Positions 9,872-19,070 of a stretch of DNA of 48,540 bases are shown piece after piece (the stretch's first letter is position 1; each line of letters opens with the position of its first letter). The notes below the pieces were generated by a model that was not told the origin of the DNA, made no database searches, and saw only the letters and a program-made list of their open reading frames with translations. Location of the stretch: the NCBI RefSeq assembly GCF_000620105.1, contig NZ_KK211072.1, positions 52,275 through 100,814 on the forward strand, written 5' to 3'. This DNA is from Microvirgula aerodenitrificans DSM 15089 (GTDB lineage Bacteria > Pseudomonadota > Gammaproteobacteria > Burkholderiales > Aquaspirillaceae). Position numbers and translations under genes: made by a program.

Positions 9872-10297
9872 ATGAGCGGAAGCTTCACCAAGTCAACCGC
9901 GCGCAACATCTTTTACGGTGGCGCGGTGTTTTTCTTTCTGCTTTTTCTCGGCCTGACTTTCGATACGGTCAATACCTTGCCCAAGCGTGACAACCGGGCA
10001 CTGCTGACCAATCAGGCGATGCGCGGCAAGCACATCTGGGAAACGCGCAATTGCATCGGCTGTCACACCATTCTGGGTGAAGGTGCGTACTTCGCGCCCG
10101 AGCTCGGCAATGTCTATACCCGGCGCGGACCGGAATTCATCAAGGCGTGGATCAAGGCGCAGCCGACCGGGGCTCCCGGCCGCCGGCAGATGCCGCAGTT
10201 TCACCTGAGCGATCAGGAACTTGACGACCTGGTGGCCTTCCTCAAGTACACCAACGGCATCAACACCAACAACTGGCCGCCCAATGTCGAAGGTTGA
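9872..10297 (+). CDS. norC: nitric oxide reductase cytochrome c subunit
   Basis: 141 residues. One N-terminal membrane anchor (NIFYGGAVFFFLLFLGLTF, about 10-28) is followed by a periplasmic c-type haem domain with CIGCH at about residues 61-65 and the distal Met in RRQMPQF. NorC passes electrons to NorB for reduction of NO to N2O. I chose the ATG at 9872, which has AGGGGAG just upstream; an upstream in-frame GTG at 9824 would fall at the predicted promoter. First gene of the FNR-type operon, 42 bp before norB. Confidence 0.95.
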   Translation: MSGSFTKSTARNIFYGGAVFFFLLFLGLTFDTVNTLPKRDNRALLTNQAMRGKHIWETRNCIGCHTILGEGAYFAPELGNVYTRRGPEFIKAWIKAQPTGAPGRRQMPQFHLSDQELDDLVAFLKYTNGINTNNWPPNVEG

Positions 10298-11725
<1,428 letters not shown>

Positions 11726-11732
11726 AGGTGCA

Positions 11733-11771
11733 AGCCCGGGGCCGGGCGGATTTTCCGCCCGGCCCCGGGCT
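11733..11771. terminator. long GC-rich hairpin between norB and norE
   Basis: A perfect 18-bp inverted repeat (11733-11750 with 11754-11771) and a 3-nt loop. There is no T-tract after it, so it is a poor intrinsic terminator. It could instead protect the norCB message at its 3' end or reduce read-through into norEFQD. Confidence 0.75.
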
Positions 11772-11772
11772 G

Positions 11773-11860
11773 CTGACAAAGGTGGGTACCGGCGGTCACC
11801 GTGGCGCCGGTGCATGCCTGACTGACAGGGGAGATCGTGAGTACGGCTGCCTGCCTGATC
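11773..11860 (-). repeat. dispersed repeat copy A
   Basis: On the minus strand this roughly 88-bp stretch aligns end to end with 31966-32054 on the plus strand at about three quarters identity by eye, most differences being transitions. It lies directly after the norB hairpin and before norE. It is not part of any recognised gene. Confidence 0.5.
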
Positions 11861-11887
11861 TCATCCGGCCCCCGAGGACGTTCCATC

Positions 11888-12466
11888 ATGTCTACCGCTT
11901 CTGCCCTTGATCCGCCCCGCTATCCGGGTGACCTGGCCATGTGGCTGTTCATTCTTGCCGAACTGCTGGTGTTCGGCGTCTTCTTTCTGGCCTACGCCTT
12001 TGCCCGCCAGCATCACCTGGCGCTGTTCGAGCAGGGACAGGCCGGGCTGAATCCGCTGACCGGCGTCGTGCATACCGTGGCGCTGCTCAGCGGCGGCTAT
12101 GCCGTCGTGCGTGCGGTCGCGGCCATCCGCCGCGGACAGTCGCAGCGCTGTGCCCGCTGGATGTGGGGGGCGGTCGCCTGCGGCGCCGTGTTCGCCAGCG
12201 TCAAGCTGGCCGAGCTCGGTGCTGTCTTCGCTGCCGGCATCTCACTGTCGACCGACCTGTTTTACATGTTCTACCTGTCGCTGAGCGGTTTCCATTTCCT
12301 GCATGTGCTGCTTGGCATGGTCATGCTCGGCTATGTGGCCCTCAAGGCCGGCCGTGGCGGCTATGACGCCAGAGCGCACGATGGCGTGGAAACCGTCGCC
12401 TCGTACTGGCACATGGTCGATCTGGTGTGGGTGGTGCTGTTTCCGCTGCTCTACCTGCTGCGCTGA
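11888..12466 (+). CDS. norE: NorE-like cytochrome c oxidase subunit III family protein
   Basis: 192 residues with five hydrophobic helices. It starts MSTASALDPPRYPGDLAMW, and the GDLAMWLFILAEL segment plus FLHVLLGMVMLGYV and ETVASYWHMVDLVWVVLFPLLYLL are typical of subunit III/NorE. NorE is an accessory membrane protein that improves NOR activity; its precise role is unsettled. The start is the ATG at 11888; in-frame codons upstream fall in the dispersed repeat. It lies between norB and norF-norQ-norD. Confidence 0.85.
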   Translation: MSTASALDPPRYPGDLAMWLFILAELLVFGVFFLAYAFARQHHLALFEQGQAGLNPLTGVVHTVALLSGGYAVVRAVAAIRRGQSQRCARWMWGAVACGAVFASVKLAELGAVFAAGISLSTDLFYMFYLSLSGFHFLHVLLGMVMLGYVALKAGRGGYDARAHDGVETVASYWHMVDLVWVVLFPLLYLLR

Positions 12467-12541
12467 GTGGCTGCTGCGGGTCCGGGCCGGTGCCCGGCCA
12501 CCTGCCGCCCCGTGTTTTTCCGTTCAACCCTGGATGCCGTC

Positions 12542-12793
12542 ATGTCCCGTTCCACTTTCGATTGGCTGTTTCTGCTGTCTCTGACCGCGCTGGGCTTCGT
12601 GCTGACCGAGACCGGTCGCGCCGGCCCGGCGCTGCCGCTGCTGCTCGGCGGACTGACCTTGCTGAAGGGACGCTGGATCATCGACCGTTTCATGGGGCTT
12701 GCGCACGCGGCCGGCTGGCTGCGTGCCGCCGTGCTCGGCTGGCTGCTGCTGGTACTGGCCGGCCTGGCGTTCGCGTTCCGCCCCACGTTCTAG
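12542..12793 (+). CDS. norF: NorF-like small membrane protein (subunit IV-like)
   Basis: 83 residues starting MSRSTFDWLFLLSL, with three hydrophobic segments and the central LLGGLTLLKGRWIIDRFMGL block found in NorF/cytochrome c oxidase subunit IV-like proteins. NorE and NorF are usually encoded together, as here. ATG at 12542; an open frame extends upstream to the norE stop, but no Shine-Dalgarno supports it. NorQ starts 12 bp after its stop. Confidence 0.78.
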   Translation: MSRSTFDWLFLLSLTALGFVLTETGRAGPALPLLLGGLTLLKGRWIIDRFMGLAHAAGWLRAAVLGWLLLVLAGLAFAFRPTF

Positions 12794-12805
12794 AAGGATT
12801 GCCCC

Positions 12806-13606
12806 ATGCATGCCGACCCCGCCGCCATCCGGCCCCCGTTCTATCAGCCCGTCGCCGACGAGTGCGCCGTGTTCGAACTCGCCTTCCGCCAGCAGCTGCC
12901 GCTGCTGATCAAGGGGCCGACCGGTTGTGGCAAGACCCGCTTTGTCGCCCACATGGCAGCCCGACTGGGCGTGCCGCTGATTACCGTGGCCTGCCAGGAT
13001 GACCTGTCGGCTGCCGACCTGGTCGGCCGCCACCTGCTTGGCGACGGCGAGACGCGCTGGCAGGACGGCCCGCTGACCCGCGCCGTGCGCCAGGGCGCAA
13101 TCTGCTACCTCGACGAACTGGTCGAAGCGCGCAAGGACACCACCGTGGTGCTGCATCCGCTGACCGACGACCGCCGCATCCTGCCGGTCGAACGCACCGG
13201 CGAGGAGCTGGAAGCCCCGCCGTCCTTCATGCTGGTGGCGTCGTACAACCCCGGCTATCAGCACGCGCTGAAAACGCTGAAACCGTCGACCCGCCAGCGC
13301 TTTGTCGCGCTGACTTTCGACTACCCGGCCGCCGCGATCGAAACCGGCATCGTGGCCACCGAGGCCGGCGTGAGCCACGACCAGGCGGCCGCGCTGGTTG
13401 CGCTGGCGACCGACCTGCGCCGGCTGGCCGCGCATGATCTGGACGAAGCAGTCAGCACCCGGCTGCTGATCCATGCCGCCCGCCTGATGCAGGCCGGTTT
13501 GCCGGCCGGCAGTGCCTGCCGGGTGGCGGTGATCGAACCGCTGAGCGATGAACCGGCCACCCGCATGGCGCTGGCCGAGATCATTCGCGCCCATTTCGCC
13601 GACTGA
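12806..13606 (+). CDS. norQ: MoxR-type AAA+ ATPase, NOR activation protein
   Basis: 266 residues. Walker A is GPTGCGKTR near residue 37, Walker B is AICYLDELVEAR near 105, and sensor 1 is LVASYNPGYQ near 150. This is the MoxR/CbbQ/NorQ family. NorQ acts with the VWA-domain protein NorD to insert the non-haem iron (FeB) into NorB. The start at 12806 (MHADPAAIRPPFY) has AGAAGGA nearby. It lies between norF and norD. Confidence 0.93.
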   Translation: MHADPAAIRPPFYQPVADECAVFELAFRQQLPLLIKGPTGCGKTRFVAHMAARLGVPLITVACQDDLSAADLVGRHLLGDGETRWQDGPLTRAVRQGAICYLDELVEARKDTTVVLHPLTDDRRILPVERTGEELEAPPSFMLVASYNPGYQHALKTLKPSTRQRFVALTFDYPAAAIETGIVATEAGVSHDQAAALVALATDLRRLAAHDLDEAVSTRLLIHAARLMQAGLPAGSACRVAVIEPLSDEPATRMALAEIIRAHFAD

Positions 13607-13625
13607 CCGGGCAGAGCAGAACGAT

Positions 13626-15464
13626 ATGGAAGAATGGGTTGGGGGCATATGGGACCGCTGGGTGCGCCGGGCGGCTTATCGCGGCCATCCGGCGGCCCGG
13701 GTCAGGCTGGACGAGGTCAGCGGCATGCTGGCGCCGCTGTACCGGGCATTTGGCGGTGCCGGTGCCGCGCAGATCAAGGCATCCGACAAGGAAGCGCATG
13801 GCGCGCGCCGGCGCTGGCTGGAACGGGTGGCCGGCATCGGCGAACAGACCTGCCATGGCTGGGCCGACGACGACGCGCTGTACCTGCCGCCCGGGCTGGA
13901 TGCCATGCCTGAGGCGGCGCTCAATCGCGAACTGTATATCTGGCTGACCGCGCTGGCGGCCCAGGCACCGGTCGGTGGCGAGTGGCTGTCGCGCAGCCGG
14001 CGTGCCACAGCCAGTGTGCTGGCCCGCTTGCCCGGGCTGGCGTCGCGCTACTACCGACTGGTCGATGCGCATCTGGGCAGCCGGCCGGACCCGACCCGCT
14101 TGCCGGCGGACGAGGCGGCATGGGAGCGGGCGATCCGTGCCGCGCTGCTCAGACCCGAAATCGAACAAGCGCCCCCGCCACCGGCGCGCTGGCCTCCGCA
14201 TCCGGTACCGCTGTGGCTGCATCCCGATCCGCCGACGACCGCGGCACTGGCGCCGCGTGCCGACGCGGCCGATGCGGACGGCGACAAGGGCGAACTGATG
14301 CGTCAGGACGAGGCCGACCGCGTGCGCCGCAGCGCAGAGCGGGTCGAGCTGCCGGAGAACAGGAACGGCATGCTGATGGTGTTCCGCGCGGAGAGCATTT
14401 TCAGCTGGGCCGAATACCTGGAGGTCAACCGGCCGCTGGACGACGACGAGGACCCCGATCCGCGTGCTGCCGACGACCTGGACAAGCTCAGCATCGCCCG
14501 GGGCGGTCGCGCACCGAAAAAGCGGCTGCGCTTCGACCTCGACCTGCCGCCGGAAAGCGATGACGACCGGCCGATCGGCGCCGGCATCCTCTATCCGGAG
14601 TGGAACTGGAAAACCGGCGCCTATCTGCCCGACTACTGCCGGATCGAGCCGATGCAGGCCGACGAGGCGCCGCCCTGTGCGCTGCCCGAGTCGCTGGCAC
14701 CGCTGGCGCGACGGCTGCGGCGCCAGTTCGAGCTGCTGCAGCCGGTCCGGGTGCGGCTGAATGCCCAGCAGGATGGCGACGAGCTGGACCTGGATGCGGT
14801 CGTGCGCTTTGCCGCCGAACGCGCCACGGGCCATGTCGGCGACAGCGGGCTGTACCGGCGCCACAGTGGCGGCGCGCGCAGTCTGGCGACGCTGGTACTG
14901 GCCGATCTGTCGCTGTCGACCGATACCTGGGTCGGCAACGAGGCACGGGTCGTCGACGTGATCCGTGACGCGCTGATGGTGTTTGCCGAGGCGCTGGCTG
15001 CGAGCCGCGACCGCTTCGGTGTGTACGGCTTCTCGTCGGTGCGGCGCGAACACGTGCGCTTTCACGTGCTGAAGGATTTCGGCGAGGCGTGGAACGAGGC
15101 CGCCCGTGGCCGGGTCGCGGCGATCAAGCCCGGCTTCTATACCCGCATGGGCGCCGCCATTCGCCACGCAACCCGCATCCTGGCCGAACAGCCGGCCGAG
15201 CGGCGCCTGCTGCTGCTGCTGACCGACGGCAAGCCGAACGACCTCGACCGCTATGAAGGCCGCCACGGCATCGAGGACACCCGGGTTGCAGTCGCCGAGG
15301 CGCGTGCGCGCGGGCTGCTGCCGTTCTGCGTCACCATCGACCGCGATGCCGGCGAATACCTGCCCTATCTGTTCGGCAGCCACGGTTTCGTGGTCGCCCG
15401 CGACGCCGCCGAGCTGCCGCGACTGCTGCCACGGTTGTATTTGAGACTGGCGGCACCGGCATAG
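13626..15464 (+). CDS. norD: NorD, VWA-domain NOR activation protein
   Basis: 612 residues. The C-terminal von Willebrand A domain has its metal-ion-dependent adhesion motif split as LADLSLSTD (DxSxS-like, about residues 428-436), TRMGAAIRHAT and LLLLTDGKPND. The N-terminal half is helical and typical of NorD/CbbO. It partners with NorQ ATPase in maturing the NOR active site. I chose the ATG at 13626, 19 bp after the norQ stop; an open frame upstream overlaps norQ and is not needed. It ends the operon. Confidence 0.92.
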   Translation: MEEWVGGIWDRWVRRAAYRGHPAARVRLDEVSGMLAPLYRAFGGAGAAQIKASDKEAHGARRRWLERVAGIGEQTCHGWADDDALYLPPGLDAMPEAALNRELYIWLTALAAQAPVGGEWLSRSRRATASVLARLPGLASRYYRLVDAHLGSRPDPTRLPADEAAWERAIRAALLRPEIEQAPPPPARWPPHPVPLWLHPDPPTTAALAPRADAADADGDKGELMRQDEADRVRRSAERVELPENRNGMLMVFRAESIFSWAEYLEVNRPLDDDEDPDPRAADDLDKLSIARGGRAPKKRLRFDLDLPPESDDDRPIGAGILYPEWNWKTGAYLPDYCRIEPMQADEAPPCALPESLAPLARRLRRQFELLQPVRVRLNAQQDGDELDLDAVVRFAAERATGHVGDSGLYRRHSGGARSLATLVLADLSLSTDTWVGNEARVVDVIRDALMVFAEALAASRDRFGVYGFSSVRREHVRFHVLKDFGEAWNEAARGRVAAIKPGFYTRMGAAIRHATRILAEQPAERRLLLLLTDGKPNDLDRYEGRHGIEDTRVAVAEARARGLLPFCVTIDRDAGEYLPYLFGSHGFVVARDAAELPRLLPRLYLRLAAPA

Positions 15465-15519
15465 GCGACGGCCAGGCGGGTTCTTGATCCGGGTCGCCTG
15501 AGCGGGGGAGGGGCATGGG

Positions 15520-15525
15520 TATAAT
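15520..15525 (+). promoter_or_regulatory. candidate -10 element ahead of the antiporter
   Basis: A perfect TATAAT lies 73 bp before the antiporter start, in the 133-bp gap after norD. No good -35 box is present at 16-18 bp. The gap otherwise shows nothing. Confidence 0.4.
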
Positions 15526-15597
15526 CGGCGCTTTTGTCCCGGCCCCTGCCGGGACTTGTCACGCCGGGCGTCCCTGCCGCCCGCAACCTGCCGAGCC

Positions 15598-16998
15598 ATG
15601 ACCAAACTGCCGATCCTGTTGTTTCTGAGTTGCGCGCCACTGGCGGCGCAAGCCGCCGGCCTGCCCGGTGCCGAGCTGTCGCTGGCCTGGGGGCTGCCGT
15701 TCGTCGGCATCCTGCTGTCGATTGCGCTGTGCCCGCTGTTCCTGCCGCATTTCTGGCATCACCATTTCGGCAAGGTCAGCGCCTTCTGGGCGCTGTCCTT
15801 CCTGCTGCCGGCCGTGGCGCTGTACGGCACCGGCGTCGCCGGCAGCGTGGTCGCCCATGCGCTGCTGGAAGAGTTCCTGCCATTCATCATCCTGCTGTTC
15901 GCACTGTATACGGTGTCGGGCGGCATCCTGATCAGCGGCAACCTGCACGGCTCGCCACGGCTCAATACCGGGCTGCTGGCGCTGGGCACCCTGTGCGCCA
16001 GCCTGATGGGCACCACCGGCGCGGCGATGCTGCTGATCCGGCCGCTGCTGCGCGCCAACGACAACCGCAAGCACAACGTGCATGTGGTGGTGTTCTTCAT
16101 CTTCCTGGTGGCGAATATCGGCGGCGGGCTGACCCCGATCGGTGATCCGCCGCTGTTCCTCGGCTTCCTGAAGGGCATCGACTTCTTCTGGACCCTGCAG
16201 CACATGCTGCTGCCGGTTGCCTTTGCCGCCGCCGTGCTGCTGACGCTGTTCTATGCGATCGACAGCTGGCTGTACCGCCAGGAAGGCGTGCGCCGGATCG
16301 ACCCGACGCCGGATTCGCCGCTGCGGGTGGAAGGCAAGGGCAACTTCGCGCTGCTGGCGGTCATCGTGTTTGCCGTGCTGCTGTCCGGGCTGTGGAAGCC
16401 GGGCGTGAGCGTTTCGCTGCTGGGTGTCGATACCGGCCTGCAGGATCTGGTGCGCGACGGGCTGATGCTCGGCTGCGCGGCGCTGTCGCTGTGGATGACG
16501 CCGAAGGCAGTGCGCGAACGCAACGAATTCGACTGGGGCCCGATCCTTGAAGTGGCCAAGCTGTTTGCCGGCATTTTCGTCGCCATGGCCCCGGCCATCG
16601 CCATCCTGCGTGCCGGCACCGATGGCGCGCTGGCGCCGCTGGTGCGGACCGTGACCGACGGCAACGGGGCGCCGATCGACAGCATGTACTTCTGGCTCAG
16701 CGGGGCACTGTCCAGCTTCCTCGACAATGCGCCGACCTATCTGGTGTTCTTCAATCTCGCCCATGGCGACCCGGTACACATGATGGGGCCGATGGCGTCG
16801 ACGCTGATGGCGATCTCGGCCGGGGCGGTGTTCATGGGCGCCAATACCTACATCGGCAATGCACCGAACTTCATGGTCAAGGCGATCGCCGAGTCGAGAG
16901 GGGTTAGAATGCCGGGTTTCTTCGGCTACATGCTGTGGTCGGGCGCCATCCTGATCCCGCTGTTCGTGCTGATGACCCTGTTGTTCTTCTCCCTGTAA
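15598..16998 (+). CDS. sodium:proton antiporter, NhaD/ion-transporter superfamily
   Basis: 466 residues and about 12 membrane segments, with a cleavable-looking or first-helix N terminus (MTKLPILLFLSCAPLAAQAA). Diagnostic family blocks are GTTGAAMLLIRPLLRAN, IGGGLTPIGDPPLFLGFLKG and ALSSFLDNAPTYLVFFNLA, the paired half-helix motifs of the NhaD/CitM/ArsB superfamily. Na+/H+ exchange is inferred from family resemblance; the transported ion cannot be proved from sequence. The ATG at 15598 is chosen because it starts the signal-like first segment. Mpl follows 55 bp later. Confidence 0.82.
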   Translation: MTKLPILLFLSCAPLAAQAAGLPGAELSLAWGLPFVGILLSIALCPLFLPHFWHHHFGKVSAFWALSFLLPAVALYGTGVAGSVVAHALLEEFLPFIILLFALYTVSGGILISGNLHGSPRLNTGLLALGTLCASLMGTTGAAMLLIRPLLRANDNRKHNVHVVVFFIFLVANIGGGLTPIGDPPLFLGFLKGIDFFWTLQHMLLPVAFAAAVLLTLFYAIDSWLYRQEGVRRIDPTPDSPLRVEGKGNFALLAVIVFAVLLSGLWKPGVSVSLLGVDTGLQDLVRDGLMLGCAALSLWMTPKAVRERNEFDWGPILEVAKLFAGIFVAMAPAIAILRAGTDGALAPLVRTVTDGNGAPIDSMYFWLSGALSSFLDNAPTYLVFFNLAHGDPVHMMGPMASTLMAISAGAVFMGANTYIGNAPNFMVKAIAESRGVRMPGFFGYMLWSGAILIPLFVLMTLLFFSL

Positions 16999-17053
16999 CA
17001 CACGCCGGGGCACGGCGGGATGCCGCGCCCGGACAGCCTTGCGAGTCGTCTCC

Positions 17054-18436
17054 ATGCATATTCACATTCTCGGCATCTGCGGTACCTTCATGGGCGGCGT
17101 CGCCGCGCTGGCCCGCGCCGCCGGCCACACCGTGACCGGCTGCGACCAGAACGTCTATCCGCCGATGTCGACCCAGCTCGAAGCGCTCGGCATCGACCTG
17201 ATGACCGGCTTCGACGCCGACCAGCTCGACCGCGTGAACCCGGACATGTTCGTGGTCGGCAATGTGGTCAAGCGCGGCATGCCGCTGATGGAGGCGATCC
17301 TCGACCGCGGGTTGCCGTACACGTCCGGTCCGCAGTGGCTGGCCGAGAATGTGCTGCACGGGCTGTGGGTACTGGCGGTGGCCGGCACCCATGGCAAGAC
17401 CACGACCTCGTCGATGCTGGCCTGGGTGCTGGAAGACTGCGGACTGGCGCCGGGCTTCCTGATCGGCGGCATCCCGGAAAACTTCGGCCTGTCGGCGCGC
17501 CTGCCCGGCGAGCCGCCGGCGGAGCCGGGCGGGCGCAGCCCGTTCTTCGTCATCGAGGCCGACGAGTACGACACCGCGTTCTTCGACAAGCGCTCGAAGT
17601 TCGTCCACTACCGGCCGCGCACGGCGCTGCTGAACAATCTCGAATTCGACCACGCCGACATCTTTGCCGACCTGGCCGCCATCGAAACCCAGTTCCATCA
17701 TCTGGTGCGGACCGTGCCGGGCAATGGTCGGCTGGTGGTCAATGGCCGTGAACCGGCGCTGGACCGGGTGCTGGCGCGCGGTGCGTGGACGCCGGTTGAA
17801 CGCTTCGGTGCCGAGGGCGGCTGGCAGGCCGGCGACGCCAATGCCGACGGCCATTTCGACGTGCTGCTCGACGGCACCGTGGTCGGCCGCGTGTGCTGGA
17901 CGCTGATGGGCGAGCACAACCGGCTCAATGCCGTGGCCGCCGTGGCCGCTGCCCGCCATGTCGGCGTGCGACCGGCGGACGCCTGCGCGGCGCTCGGCCG
18001 TTTCAGCAACGTCAAACGGCGGATGGAAGTGAAGGGCGTGGTCAATGACGTGACCGTCTACGACGACTTTGCCCATCACCCGACGGCGATCGCGACCACC
18101 GTGGCCGGCCTGCGTGCCCGGATCGGTGACGACACCCGCATTCTGGCCGTGCTGGAACCCCGTTCCAACACCATGAAGCTCGGCACGATGAAGGCGGAAT
18201 TGCCGGCCAGCCTGGCACAGGCCGACCGCGTGTTCTGCTATGGCGCCCAGCTGGGCTGGAACCCGGCCGATGCCCTGGCGCCGCTGGGCGGCAAGGCGGA
18301 AACCTTTGACGATCTGGATGCGCTGGTGGCCCGCGTCGCCGCCGTCGCCCGGCCCGGCGATCAGGTGCTGGTCATGAGCAATGGCGGTTTCGGCGGCGTG
18401 CACGGCAAGCTGCTGCAGGCGCTGGCGGGAAACTGA
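17054..18436 (+). CDS. mpl: UDP-N-acetylmuramate:tripeptide ligase
   Basis: 460 residues of the Mur ligase superfamily. It starts MHIHILGICGTFMGGVAAL (UDP-binding Rossmann-like fold) and has the ATP-binding loop VAGTHGKTTTSSML near residue 113, followed by IEADEYDTAFFDKRSKF and LNNLEFDHADIF. NEAVAAV-like HNRLNAVAAVAAARH and DDFAHHPTAI are conserved in Mpl. It attaches the recycled tripeptide L-Ala-gamma-D-Glu-meso-DAP to UDP-MurNAc in peptidoglycan recycling. A terminator lies 18 bp after the stop. Confidence 0.95.
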   Translation: MHIHILGICGTFMGGVAALARAAGHTVTGCDQNVYPPMSTQLEALGIDLMTGFDADQLDRVNPDMFVVGNVVKRGMPLMEAILDRGLPYTSGPQWLAENVLHGLWVLAVAGTHGKTTTSSMLAWVLEDCGLAPGFLIGGIPENFGLSARLPGEPPAEPGGRSPFFVIEADEYDTAFFDKRSKFVHYRPRTALLNNLEFDHADIFADLAAIETQFHHLVRTVPGNGRLVVNGREPALDRVLARGAWTPVERFGAEGGWQAGDANADGHFDVLLDGTVVGRVCWTLMGEHNRLNAVAAVAAARHVGVRPADACAALGRFSNVKRRMEVKGVVNDVTVYDDFAHHPTAIATTVAGLRARIGDDTRILAVLEPRSNTMKLGTMKAELPASLAQADRVFCYGAQLGWNPADALAPLGGKAETFDDLDALVARVAAVARPGDQVLVMSNGGFGGVHGKLLQALAGN

Positions 18437-18454
18437 ACGTGCCTGAACAGGATG

Positions 18455-18478
18455 CGGCCCTTCGGGGCCGATTTTTTT
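18455..18478 (+). terminator. intrinsic terminator after mpl
   Basis: CGGCCC-TTCG-GGGCCG stem-loop (18455-18470) with a stable UUCG tetraloop, followed by ATTTTTTT. A textbook rho-independent terminator. Confidence 0.93.
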
Positions 18479-18512
18479 ATGGACTGCATCTTCGGATGTA
18501 TTTGAAAACTCA

Positions 18513-18525
18513 ACGCAAGTTGCGT
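18513..18525. promoter_or_regulatory. candidate antitoxin operator
   Basis: ACGCAA-G-TTGCGT is a perfect 6+6 palindrome 14 bp ahead of the decayed toxin start, in an AT-rich promoter-like stretch. HigA/MqsA-type antitoxins repress their own operon through such palindromes. The link to this antitoxin is inference from position. Confidence 0.45.
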
Positions 18526-18539
18526 ACATTTCATTTTTA

Positions 18540-18745
18540 ATGAATGCGAACTTTACCGAGTTGCCCGCTATCGTCAGGACTAGCTGGATGACGACGCATT
18601 CTGCTGCCTGCACAGTGGCTGCTGAACAAACCCGATGCCGGTGATGTCATCCCGGAAGGACGAGGCGACGGACTTGTCTGCGGAAGGGCGCAAGGGTCTG
18701 AAGCAGAGACTTGAGCAGGAAATCAGGATGAGGAATCAATCATGA
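18540..18745 (+). pseudogene. decayed RelE/HigB-type toxin gene
   Basis: Reading across frames recovers pieces of a toxin of the type that precedes this antitoxin: MNANFTELPAIVR from 18540, LDDDAF from 18584 in a second frame, LLNKPDAGDVIP from 18619 in the third frame, then DLSAEGRKGLKQRLEQE from 18671, ending in a TGA (18743-18745) that overlaps the antitoxin ATG. At least two frameshifts are present. The core between DVIP and DLSAE, about 45-50 residues in intact relatives as I know the family, is missing. The toxin is therefore inactive by sequence. Confidence 0.75.
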
Positions 18746-19053
18746 AACGCAATCTGTTTGCTGAATTGACTGAAGGCGTGGATGCGCTGCGCGCGGAACG
18801 AGAGGGCAAGGTGACCTTGCGCAAGCATCAGGTCGAGCGCAAGGCCCCGCCCTGTGTCAGCGCTGAAGAACTGCTGGCCTTGCGTACCCGGCTGCATCTG
18901 TCGCGGCCCGTCTTTGCCCGTTATCTGCGTACCAACGAGCGCACGCTGGAAAACTGGGAGCAGGGCCGTGCCAAACCCAATGCCCAGGCCGCAACCCTGA
19001 TCCGTCTGGTAGAACGCTACCCGGATACCATGGAGCGGCTGGCTTCGATCTGA
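18742..19053 (+). CDS. HTH antitoxin of a HigBA/RelBE-like pair
   Basis: 103 residues starting MKRNLFAELTEGVDALR. The C-terminal half is a helix-turn-helix: EELLALRTRLHLSRPVFARYL followed by TNERTLENWEQGRAKPNAQA, the XRE/MqsA-like DNA-binding fold seen in HigA-type antitoxins. The N terminus would bind the toxin. The reading frame is intact, although the toxin gene just upstream is a relic; its ATG overlaps the toxin stop (ATGA), showing the ancestral coupled order toxin-antitoxin. It may persist as a solitary regulator that binds the palindrome at 18513. Confidence 0.85.
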   Translation: MKRNLFAELTEGVDALRAEREGKVTLRKHQVERKAPPCVSAEELLALRTRLHLSRPVFARYLRTNERTLENWEQGRAKPNAQAATLIRLVERYPDTMERLASI

Positions 19054-19070
19054 CACGGCCCGGGGGCCTG

